A DNA stretch of 61,720 bases, from contig URLO01000008.1 of NCBI GenBank assembly GCA_900548625.1, positions 1 through 61,720 of the forward strand, written 5' to 3'. A program made the position numbers and the translations under genes. Source of the DNA: an uncultured Eubacteriales bacterium (GTDB lineage: Bacteria; Bacillota; Clostridia; Oscillospirales; Oscillospiraceae). How positions within the stretch are numbered: the stretch's first letter is position 1; every line of letters begins with the position of its first letter. Positions 17,774 through 24,485 of this stretch are shown in pieces. Below the pieces are notes generated by a model. The model was given only the letters and a program-made list of their open reading frames with translations. It was not told where the DNA came from and searched no databases.

Positions 17774-17802
17774 TTGACAAACGCGCTTTTTGCGTGTAAT
17801 AA
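17774..17802 (+). promoter_or_regulatory. Promoter of the ArsR-type regulator gene
   Basis: TTGACA at 17774-17779 and TAATAA at 17797-17802 are spaced 17 bases. The spacer contains an inverted repeat (ACGC ... GCGT, 17781-17795) that could bind the regulator itself; that is inference. Confidence 0.6.
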
Positions 17803-17863
17803 TATAGCAACCCGATCGCGGCCGCATTTCTGTGCGCGGCTGCGGAGAAAGAAGGATGCGCGG

Positions 17864-18973
17864 ATGGCGCCTATGGAATATACACCGGAACTGAATCTGA
17901 TCCTGGAGGCACTCTGCTACCTCGGACTGCGCGCCAACGAAGCCGGCCGCCAGACGCTGGAGGAGCGCTTTTGCAGCCGCGGCAACACCGACGTTGCCCG
18001 CTTCCGCGCGCTTTACGCGCCGTTTGAGCAGATGCGGCGCGAGCTGGACCGGCTCACCGGTCTGCCGCAGGCAGAGGTGCAGGCGCTGTTCGGCGACATC
18101 ATGGGCGATTCCTACCAGACCAACGGCTGCTACTCGCCGCCGATGCTGCTGCTTCTGCCGCTGGCCTGCGGCCACCGCGGCGATCTTGCCGAGTTCCGCG
18201 AAAAGGCGCTCGCCTGCACGCCCGATGAGACCGCGCGGAGCATTCTCATTTCGCTCGACATGACGGACCTGCTCGGACCGGATGCCTGCGGTGCAGAGGC
18301 GGTGCTGCTGGAGCGGCTGCTCTCGTCCGATCTTCCCAAGAGCGCGCGCATCAAGCTGCTGAACGTGCAGAAAAATTCCCGCGCCGTGCTCGAGCGCGCG
18401 CTTCCGCTGCTGGAAAAGACGGTGGATGCGCTCACGCAGCTCCTGCCGGAGCTGACAAAGCTGACGGAGCTTCTGACGCGCGAGGTAAACGCCGTCGGCT
18501 GCGAGGCATGTCTTCGCGAGATCTCCACCTTCCCCGCCGGAAAGGCCGTCTGTCACCTGCGCCCGCTCGTCGTCGATCCGGGCACGAATCTCTGCCTTGA
18601 TGCGCCCGCCGCAGACGGCAGCTACACGATCTACTGCGGCGTCATGCGTGCGCCGCTGTGGCATTTGCAGATCTCCTCGCAGGCCAGCCTCGACCAGATC
18701 TATGAGTGCATCCGGCTGCTCGGCGACCGGACGCGATTTGATATTTTCTGCTATTTGCAGGACCATCCCGCCTATGGACAGGAGCTTTCCAAGCACTTCG
18801 GCCTTGCACGCAACACCATCCACCACCACATGAGCCAGATGTTCAAGGCCGGGCTCGTCAACTGCACGATGGAGGGCACGCGCGTCTATTACAGCATCGC
18901 CAAGGACCGCTACAGCCGCCTGCTCGACCAGCAGCGCGCGCTGCTGCTCGGCGGATACCCCTCGCAGGAGTGA
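17864..18973 (+). CDS. Transcriptional regulator with C-terminal ArsR-type winged helix
   Basis: The 369-residue protein has a long helical N-terminal domain (about 1-270) of unknown ligand. A winged helix of the ArsR class follows (about 283-350). LLGDRTRFDIFCYL opens the domain, QELSKHFGLARNTIHHHM is the recognition helix, and GLVNCTMEGTRVYYSI is the wing. The large N-terminal region is not a metal site I recognise, so it more likely senses a small molecule or a partner. The start at 17864 follows GAAAGAAGG. The gene is divergent from the S8 protease with 250 bp between starts, so control of that protease is possible but unproven. Confidence 0.8.
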   Translation: MAPMEYTPELNLILEALCYLGLRANEAGRQTLEERFCSRGNTDVARFRALYAPFEQMRRELDRLTGLPQAEVQALFGDIMGDSYQTNGCYSPPMLLLLPLACGHRGDLAEFREKALACTPDETARSILISLDMTDLLGPDACGAEAVLLERLLSSDLPKSARIKLLNVQKNSRAVLERALPLLEKTVDALTQLLPELTKLTELLTREVNAVGCEACLREISTFPAGKAVCHLRPLVVDPGTNLCLDAPAADGSYTIYCGVMRAPLWHLQISSQASLDQIYECIRLLGDRTRFDIFCYLQDHPAYGQELSKHFGLARNTIHHHMSQMFKAGLVNCTMEGTRVYYSIAKDRYSRLLDQQRALLLGGYPSQE

Positions 18974-18983
18974 AAACGCGCAT

Positions 18984-19016
18984 AAAAAGCGCCCTATGCA
19001 CGGCCGTGCATAGGGC
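18984..19016 (-). terminator. Terminator downstream of rpiB
   Basis: A GCCCTATGCACG / CGTGCATAGGGC stem is followed on the minus strand by GCTTTTTATG. It lies between the convergent regulator and rpiB genes. Confidence 0.75.
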
Positions 19017-19051
19017 AGTTCTGTCTGTCAAAAGCTTTGCAGCGTTCGCGC

Positions 19052-19495
19052 TTATTCCGCTTCCAGCGCCATGAGCTTGTCGATGCGGCGCTGGTGGCGC
19101 TCCGCGCCGGAAAACGGCGTGTCCAGCCATGTGTCCACGATCTCCAGCGCCAGCATCTCTCCGACGACGCCCGCGCCGAGCGCCATCATGTTGGTGTCGT
19201 TGTGCTCGCGGGTCATCCGCGCGGACATAAGGTCGCTGAGCAGCGCGCAGCGGATGCCGCGCACCTTGTTTGCGGCGATCGAGACGCCGATGCCGGTGGT
19301 GCAGGTGACGATGCCCCGTTCACATTCTCCCGAGGCGACCGCTCTTGCTGCCGGGCCCGCAAAATCCGGGTAGTCACAGCTGGTCTTGTCATAGCAGCCG
19401 AAGTCCACATAGGTGTCTCCGCGTGCGTCGAGACGGCGCTTGATGGCCTCCTTGAGCTCCAGTGCGCCATGGTCGCAGGCAAGTGCAATTTTCAT
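19052..19495 (-). CDS. rpiB: Ribose-5-phosphate isomerase B
   Basis: The 147-residue protein is full length for RpiB/LacAB isomerases. MKIALACDHGALELK at the N-terminus gives Asp8-His9. The active-site Cys lies in CTTGIGVSIAANKV (about 65-78), and ARMTREHNDTNMMALGA follows (about 94-110). It interconverts ribulose-5-phosphate and ribose-5-phosphate in the non-oxidative pentose phosphate pathway. GGAAGGAAG lies upstream of the ATG. It sits 61 bp downstream of mnmA on the same strand and may be cotranscribed. Confidence 0.95.
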   Translation of the reverse strand: MKIALACDHGALELKEAIKRRLDARGDTYVDFGCYDKTSCDYPDFAGPAARAVASGECERGIVTCTTGIGVSIAANKVRGIRCALLSDLMSARMTREHNDTNMMALGAGVVGEMLALEIVDTWLDTPFSGAERHQRRIDKLMALEAE

Positions 19496-19556
19496 ACGAA
19501 TCTTCCTTCCGTTTTTGTCTGCGGGCAGTGCCCGTTGTTGGTTTTTGATGCCGCCG

Positions 19557-20594
19557 TCAATCCGCGGCGCTGCCGGTGATGGTTCCGCCGCCGAGCACCA
19601 CGTCGCCGTCATACAAGACGGCGGCCTGTCCGGGCGTGACGGCGCGCTGCGGCTCGTCAAACAGCAGCTCCGCGCCCTCCTGCGTCAGATGGACGGTGCA
19701 GGCGGCGGTTTTTGGCGTGTAGCGGAGCTTTGCCTGCGCGCGCAGACCCTCCGGCGGCGCGTCAAACGCGATCCAGTTGAGGTCGCGCACAAACACGCGG
19801 CGGGAGAAAAGCGCCTCGTTTGGCCCGATGATGACGTCGCTGCCGCGCTTGTCCACAACGTAGATGCGCGTGCCGTAGGGGATGTCCAGACCGCGCCGCT
19901 GGCCGAGCGTATACGCCTCCTGCCCGCGGTGCGGGCCGAAGTCGCGCCCGTCCATGCCGAGAAAATGCCCCGGCTGCGGCCGGACGCCGTGCTCCAGCAA
20001 AAAGCGCATGTAATCCCCGTCGGGGACGAAGCAGATGTCCTGACTGTCGTGCTTCTGCGCGACGGCAAGCCCGAGCGACAGCGCAAGCGAACGCGCCTCC
20101 GCCTTCGTCATCTCGCCCATCGGCAGCAGCACGCGCGAAAGCCGCTCCTGCGAGAGGCTGTAGAGCATGTAGCTCTGATCCTTTGCCGCGTCACGCGCGC
20201 GCAGCAGCAGCCAGCGGCCGCTGCCGCGGTCGCGCTCGATGCGGGCATAGTGCCCGGTCGCCATTTTGTCATAGCCGAGCGCGTGCGCCTCGTCCAGAAA
20301 GAGGCCGAATTTGATGGTTTTGTTGCAGATCACGCAGGGATTCGGCGTCTGGCCCGCCTGATAGGTCCGGATAAACGGCGTCTGCACAAGGCGGAAAAAT
20401 TCCTCCCGCCAGTGAAATTCGTGAAATTCGATCCCGAGCCGCTCCGCCGAGCGGCGGGCGTCGGCAAGCTCTGCCCCGGCGCTGTCGTGCAGCACCATCG
20501 TCGCTCCGCCGACCGTGTGGCCCGCCTGCATCAGCAGCGCCGCCGTCACCGCGCTGTCCACACCGCCGGAGAGCGCGGTCAGAACCCGGCTCAT
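19557..20594 (-). CDS. mnmA: tRNA 2-thiouridylase MnmA
   Basis: The 345-residue enzyme has the PP-loop SGGVDS (residues 9-14) that binds ATP. It also has the NPCVICNK segment with the first catalytic cysteine and HDSQDICFVPDGDY with the second. It inserts sulfur at C2 of the wobble uridine in tRNA for Lys, Glu and Gln. AGGAGG is 7 nt before the ATG. The start overlaps the stop of the Rrf2 gene (ATGA), so the two are translationally coupled. A cysteine desulfurase, the usual sulfur donor and common neighbour, is absent from this window. Confidence 0.96.
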   Translation of the reverse strand: MSRVLTALSGGVDSAVTAALLMQAGHTVGGATMVLHDSAGAELADARRSAERLGIEFHEFHWREEFFRLVQTPFIRTYQAGQTPNPCVICNKTIKFGLFLDEAHALGYDKMATGHYARIERDRGSGRWLLLRARDAAKDQSYMLYSLSQERLSRVLLPMGEMTKAEARSLALSLGLAVAQKHDSQDICFVPDGDYMRFLLEHGVRPQPGHFLGMDGRDFGPHRGQEAYTLGQRRGLDIPYGTRIYVVDKRGSDVIIGPNEALFSRRVFVRDLNWIAFDAPPEGLRAQAKLRYTPKTAACTVHLTQEGAELLFDEPQRAVTPGQAAVLYDGDVVLGGGTITGSAAD

Positions 20595-21010
20595 CGGCTT
20601 GCCTCCTGTGCGCCGCGGGCAAGATCGGCCAGCGTCCAGCGGCGCAGATAGTCGTTGATCGTGCGGTCGAGCCCCTCCCACATCGGGCGCGTGGGACAGC
20701 AGTCCGCGCGGTCGCAGCATTCGCCGTCCTTCATGCAGCCGACCGGCGCGAGCGTGCCCTCGCACAGCCGCACGATCTCCTCCGCGGTGTACTCCTCCGG
20801 CTTTCGCGCAAGGCGGTAGCCGCCGCCCTTGCCGCGCAGCGCCTGAAGATACCCGGCGCGGCTGAGCACGACCAGAATGCTTTCCAGATATTTTTCGGAT
20901 ATTTCCTGCCGCGCGGCGATCTCCGTCAGCGGCACATAACGGCCCTCGCCGCGCGCGGCAAGGTCGATCATCACCCGCAGCGCGTAGCGGCCCTTTGTCG
21001 ATACGATCAT
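20591..21010 (-). CDS. Rrf2 family regulator, IscR-like
   Basis: This 139-residue Rrf2 protein has a winged helix with GRYALRVMIDLA and the recognition segment ISEKYLESIL. Its cysteines include Cys92, Cys98 and Cys104 (GCMKDGEC, DCC), the same numbering and spacing as the Fe-S ligands of IscR. CymR-type members lack them. It probably senses Fe-S status and controls its own operon with mnmA. AGGAGGAG precedes the ATG. Whether the cluster is [2Fe-2S] is inference. Confidence 0.85.
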   Translation of the reverse strand: MIVSTKGRYALRVMIDLAARGEGRYVPLTEIAARQEISEKYLESILVVLSRAGYLQALRGKGGGYRLARKPEEYTAEEIVRLCEGTLAPVGCMKDGECCDRADCCPTRPMWEGLDRTINDYLRRWTLADLARGAQEASR

Positions 21011-21056
21011 TGGTCTCCTCCTGTGCGGCAGCCGGCGCCGCCGCGTTCTGAAACCT

Positions 21057-21085
21057 ACTATACCACTGGACAATAGGCTTTTCAA
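21057..21085 (-). promoter_or_regulatory. Promoter of the Rrf2-mnmA operon with imperfect operator
   Basis: Reading leftward, TTGAAA (21085-21080) and TATAGT (21062-21057) have a 17-base spacer. The spacer with the -10 box forms a partial palindrome (CTATA ... ATAG), a plausible autoregulatory Rrf2 site. Confidence 0.65.
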
Positions 21086-21091
21086 TTATAA

Positions 21092-21120
21092 TTTACTTTT
21101 TCGGGCGGCTATGGTACAAT
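21092..21120 (+). promoter_or_regulatory. Promoter of the HD phosphohydrolase gene
   Basis: TTTACT (21092-21097) and TACAAT (21115-21120) are spaced 17 bases, back to back with the Rrf2 promoter. Confidence 0.65.
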
Positions 21121-21195
21121 AAAAAACAGAAGAAACAGGCTGCGGCGCCGGAAGCATTTCCGCCGCGCGTGCGGCACGGACTGTGGAGGATCGCC

Positions 21196-21777
21196 ATGCA
21201 GCACCGCTTTTTTGCGCTCATTTCGCGTATGCGCTACATCGCCCGCTGGGGTCTGATGCGCAACTCGTTTCAGGAGAACATTCAGGAGCACAGCCACATG
21301 GTCGCCGTGCTGGCGCACGGGCTTGCGCTCATCGGGCGGGACATCCTCCACGACGAAAGCACGCCCGACCCCGACCGCTGCGCCTCGGCGGCGCTGTTTC
21401 ATGACGCCTCGGAGATCCTGACCGGCGACCTGCCGACGCCCATCAAGTATTATAACCCCGAGATCCGCGGCGCGTACAAGCAGATCGAGGCCGTGAGCTG
21501 CCGAAAGCTCCTCGCGCTGCTGCCGGACGCGCTGCAAGAGAGCTATGCGCCGCTGCTGCTCGAATCCGATGAGGCCGTCGGCCGCATCGTCAAGGCCGCG
21601 GACAAGCTCTCGGCGCACATCAAGTGCCTCGAGGAGCTGAAGGCCGGAAACGCCGAGTTTGCATCCGCCGCCGCGCAGACGCGGCAGGCGCTCATCGAGA
21701 TGCGGCTTCCGTGTCTGGACTATTTCATGGCGCATTTCCTCGACAGCTTCAAGCTGACGCTCGACGAGCTGGAATAG
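21196..21777 (+). CDS. YfbR-like HD-domain 5'-deoxynucleotidase
   Basis: The 193-residue protein has the YfbR layout. NIQEHSHMVAVLAHGLA gives the first His, ALFHDASEILTGDLPTPIKY gives the HD pair plus the EILTGD signature, and KAADKLSAHIKCLEE gives the final Asp. In the characterised homologue this enzyme dephosphorylates deoxyribonucleoside 5'-monophosphates and helps balance dNTP pools. GTGGAGG lies 7 nt before the ATG; a GTG at 21169 lacks a site. It is convergent with the MocR gene, with only 6 bp between stops. Confidence 0.88.
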   Translation: MQHRFFALISRMRYIARWGLMRNSFQENIQEHSHMVAVLAHGLALIGRDILHDESTPDPDRCASAALFHDASEILTGDLPTPIKYYNPEIRGAYKQIEAVSCRKLLALLPDALQESYAPLLLESDEAVGRIVKAADKLSAHIKCLEELKAGNAEFASAAAQTRQALIEMRLPCLDYFMAHFLDSFKLTLDELE

Positions 21778-21783
21778 CGCCCG

Positions 21784-23169
21784 TCACCGGCCCGTTATTT
21801 CCGCCGCAAGCCGCCGCAGCGCGCCTTGCAGCGCCTCCGGCTCGGCATCGGCGTAGTCGAGCACGATGCAGCGCGCCGCCTCCGGCTCCGGCGCTCCGGC
21901 ATAGAAATCCGCCAGCAGCGCCGCGTGCAGCCCGGCCTGCCGCAAAAGCGCCCGCAGGCGCTCCGGCTCCGGCGCGCCCGGCGCCTCCAGCACGAAATGA
22001 AGTCCCGCGCCCGCGTCATGGACGCGGAAGCACCCGGCGCACGGCGGCTGCGCCAGCGCGTCCAGAAGCGCGCCGCGCACGGCGCGGTAATGCTTTTTCA
22101 TGCGGTTCAGGTGCTTTTCAAAGTAGCCCTCTGCCAGAAAGCGCGTCAGCGTCATCTGCTCAAAGCTCGGGACGGTGCAGCTGTAAAAGCCCATCGTCTC
22201 CCGCCAGCGCGCGAGCAGCGCCTTCGGCAGGATCATGTAGCTGATGCGCAGCGCCGGCGCGATGGTGCGCGAGAACGTGTTCATGTAGATGACGCGGCCG
22301 CTCTGGTCCATGCTCTGCATGGTCGGGATGGGCAGTCCCGTGAAGCGGAATTCCGAGTCGTAATCGTCCTCGATCAGATACCGCTCCGACCCCTCCGTCA
22401 GCCAGCGCATGAGCGCCTGACGGCGCGTGATCGGCATGACCGTCCCGGTCGGATAGTGGTGCGAGGGCGAGATGTGCAGCACATCCGCGCCGCTCTGCCC
22501 GACCAGCGCAGGCAGCACGCCGTCGCCGTCCATCCGGATCAGGCGCATCTGCACGCCGTTTGCCTGATAGACACGCGCGATCTTGCGGTGTCCCGGCTCC
22601 TCCAGCGCAAAAATTTTTTCCCGCCCGAGGAACTGGATCAGCAGATTGTAAAAATACTCCGCGCCCGCGCCGATGTAGACTTGCTCCGGCGACACGCGGA
22701 CGCCGCGCTGGCGATACAGCTCGCCCGCGACCGCCTCACGCAGCGCCCAAAGCCCCGCATCCGGGACGCTTTGCAGCAGGTCTCCCCGCCGGTCGAGCAG
22801 CACCCCGCGCATCAGCCGCGCCCAGACGGAAAACGGAAACTGCCGCGCGGGCGGCGTCTGCGCCGCAGAGGGCTCCGGCGCGTCCGGCGCCGCAGGCTCC
22901 GGCTCCGGCAGAGGCTGCGCGGCAGGCGTGACGGCCTCGACAAAATACCCCGCCCGCTCGCGCGAGGTGACATAGCCCTCGGCAAGGAGCTGGGCGTAGG
23001 CGGTCTCCACCGTCACGCGGCTCACGCCGAGATGCTCGGAAAGGGCGCGGCCGGACGGCAGCTTCCCGCCGCCGGGCAGCACGCCGGAGAGAATGTCCGC
23101 CTTCAGCGCGCGGTAGAGCTGTTCATAAAGCGGCGCGCCGCCGCGGTCAAGAGAATAGGTCTGGATCAT
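21784..23169 (-). CDS. MocR-type (GntR plus aminotransferase-like) regulator lacking the PLP lysine
   Basis: This 461-residue protein has an N-terminal GntR winged helix (about 10-75, GGGKLPSGRALSEHLGVSRVTVE). A Pro/Glu/Ala linker leads to a fold-type I aminotransferase-like domain. The domain keeps the Asp of IEDDYDSEFRF, but the motif that normally reads TFSK reads TFSR. Arg301 stands where PLP forms its Schiff base. PLP could still bind non-covalently, or the ligand may differ. It is divergent from an ECF vitamin-type S component, and repeated TTCTGG boxes lie between them, so it probably regulates that uptake gene. The start follows the end of the divergent region; no strong binding site is visible. 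Confidence 0.88.
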   Translation of the reverse strand: MIQTYSLDRGGAPLYEQLYRALKADILSGVLPGGGKLPSGRALSEHLGVSRVTVETAYAQLLAEGYVTSRERAGYFVEAVTPAAQPLPEPEPAAPDAPEPSAAQTPPARQFPFSVWARLMRGVLLDRRGDLLQSVPDAGLWALREAVAGELYRQRGVRVSPEQVYIGAGAEYFYNLLIQFLGREKIFALEEPGHRKIARVYQANGVQMRLIRMDGDGVLPALVGQSGADVLHISPSHHYPTGTVMPITRRQALMRWLTEGSERYLIEDDYDSEFRFTGLPIPTMQSMDQSGRVIYMNTFSRTIAPALRISYMILPKALLARWRETMGFYSCTVPSFEQMTLTRFLAEGYFEKHLNRMKKHYRAVRGALLDALAQPPCAGCFRVHDAGAGLHFVLEAPGAPEPERLRALLRQAGLHAALLADFYAGAPEPEAARCIVLDYADAEPEALQGALRRLAAEITGR

Positions 23170-23170
23170 G

Positions 23171-23231
23171 TTCTGGCCCTATCAAATAATATTTTTCTGG
23201 CGATTTCTTTCATACCAGAATGTGCTATGAT
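23171..23231. promoter_or_regulatory. Divergent control region with TTCTGG boxes
   Basis: TTCTGG occurs at 23171-23176 and 23195-23200, and the inverse CCAGAA at 23215-23220. A rightward extended -10 (TGCTATGAT, 23223-23231) overlaps the last box. Direct plus inverted boxes are typical for MocR-type operators; the assignment is inference. Confidence 0.5.
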
Positions 23232-23286
23232 ACTAGCATATCACAAAAAGAAAAGCAAGCGTACCGCTTGCGGAGGGGAAACTGGT

Positions 23287-23817
23287 ATGAAAACTTCACC
23301 GATCTATAAGCTCGTCCTGACAGCGCTGCTGGCCGCGATGGCCTGCGTGGCGACCATGGTCATCCGCGTGCCGACGGTCGCGGGCTACACAAATCTCGGC
23401 GACTGCGTTTGCCTGCTGGCAGGTCTTGTTCTCGGGCCGTGGTACGGCTTTGCCGCCGCCGGCGTCGGCAGCGGTCTTGCCGATCTGCTCGCGGGCTATG
23501 CCCACTATGTCCCCGGCACGTTCGTCATCAAGGGTCTTGTGGCGCTGATCGCGGCGTTCATGGTGCGGCCGATCCTGAAAAAGGACGAAAAGCTCCCGTT
23601 CTGGAAGCTGGCGCTGTGCGAGCTGCCCTCTGAGGCGTTCATGGTCGCAGGCTATTTCGGCTATAAGGCGCTGATCCTGCAGAAGGGTCTTGCCGCCGCA
23701 GCCTCCATCCCCAACAATCTGGTGCAGGGTGCGCTCGGCATTGCGCTTTCTGTGCTGCTGTACACGGTGCTCTGCCGTGTTCCCGACGTTCATAAAACCT
23801 TTTGGAAGGGTGTTTGA
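23287..23817 (+). CDS. ECF transporter S component, vitamin-type
   Basis: The 176-residue membrane protein has about five or six helices. The ECF S-component signature includes the N-terminal LTALLAAMACVAT helix (the A-x-x-x-A interface to EcfT) and GYTNLGDCVCLLAGLVLGPWYGF. No EcfA or EcfT genes are adjacent, so it would use a shared energy module (group II). The MocR neighbour suggests a pyridoxine- or thiamine-precursor-like substrate, but the sequence does not settle this. CGGAGGGG precedes the ATG. It is probably cotranscribed with the DUF436 gene 5 bp downstream. Confidence 0.85.
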   Translation: MKTSPIYKLVLTALLAAMACVATMVIRVPTVAGYTNLGDCVCLLAGLVLGPWYGFAAAGVGSGLADLLAGYAHYVPGTFVIKGLVALIAAFMVRPILKKDEKLPFWKLALCELPSEAFMVAGYFGYKALILQKGLAAAASIPNNLVQGALGIALSVLLYTVLCRVPDVHKTFWKGV

Positions 23818-23822
23818 TCACA

Positions 23823-24368
23823 ATGTATGAAGAAATCACTGCTCAGGCAAAACAGGCTGTCACGGAGCTGCTGGACGCGGCGAAGCTGACGCCGGGCAAG
23901 CTGCTCGTCATCGGCTGCTCGTCAAGTGAGATGGTCGGCGCGCGCATCGGCAAGGGTTCGAGTCTCGAAGCCGCGCAGGCTGCGTTTGCGGGCATCTATC
24001 CCGTTTTGCAGGCGCGCGGCATCGCGCTCGCGGTGCAGTGCTGCGAGCATCTCAACCGCGCGCTGGTCGTCGAGCGCGACGTCGCGGAGGCGCACGGCTT
24101 TGAGATCGTAAACGCCGTGCCGCAGGTACACGCGGGCGGCTCGTTTGCCGTGACCGCATGGGCGAATTTCCGCGATCCCGTGCTGGTCGAGACGATCGTG
24201 GCGGACGCCGGACTGGACATCGGCGGCACGCTGATCGGTATGCATCTGCGCCGCGTGGCGGTGCCGGTGCGGCTGTCGCTCAAGAAGATCGGCGAGGCAA
24301 ACCTCCTCTGCGCGCGTACCCGCCCGAAGTACATCGGCGGCGAAAGAGCAGTTTATCAGGCAATGTGA
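23823..24368 (+). CDS. TIGR01440/DUF436 (YwlG-like) family protein
   Basis: The 181-residue protein carries the family motifs. These are VIGCSSSEMVGARIGKGSS near the N-terminus, LAVQCCEHLNRALVVE in the middle and GMHLRRVAVPVRL near the end. The function is unknown. It is nearly joined to the ECF S component, so a role in handling the same vitamin is possible. The ATG at 23823 sits 12 nt after GGAAGGG; in-frame TTG codons at 23802 and 23814 are less conventional starts. Confidence 0.85.
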   Translation: MYEEITAQAKQAVTELLDAAKLTPGKLLVIGCSSSEMVGARIGKGSSLEAAQAAFAGIYPVLQARGIALAVQCCEHLNRALVVERDVAEAHGFEIVNAVPQVHAGGSFAVTAWANFRDPVLVETIVADAGLDIGGTLIGMHLRRVAVPVRLSLKKIGEANLLCARTRPKYIGGERAVYQAM

Positions 24369-24373
24369 AGAAC

Positions 24374-24411
24374 GCAAGCGCCCCGCAGCTATTTTGCTGC
24401 GGGGCGCTTGC
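24374..24411 (+). terminator. Terminator after the DUF436 gene
   Basis: A 16-bp stem (GCAAGCGCCCCGCAGC / GCTGCGGGGCGCTTGC) begins 5 bp after the stop. Its right arm shares bases with the first hairpin of the adjoining family A repeat. Confidence 0.8.
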
Positions 24412-24485
24412 GCTTGTCAAAAAGTCTTTTTGACAAGCGCTCAAACGCAAACCGTGGGGCTGGGTTCGCGTTTGAAAAGGCTGCA
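24410..24485 (+). repeat. Hairpin repeat family A, short copy (hairpins 1 and 2)
   Basis: Hairpin 1 is at 24410-24440 and reads GCGCTTGTC / GACAAGCGC. This differs from copies elsewhere (GAGCTTGTC / GACAAGCTC) by a compensatory pair. Hairpin 2 is at 24441-24475. Hairpins 3-5 are absent. The minus-strand gene that follows ends inside hairpin 2. Confidence 0.8.

Noticed and set aside
14314..17799. Long plus-strand ORF (1161 codons) opposite the S8 protease, and similar antisense ORFs at 10900-13833 and 1840-4623
   Set aside because: They mirror genes with clear domains, have no ribosome binding sites or recognisable motifs, and arise because G/C in third positions suppresses antisense stop codons.
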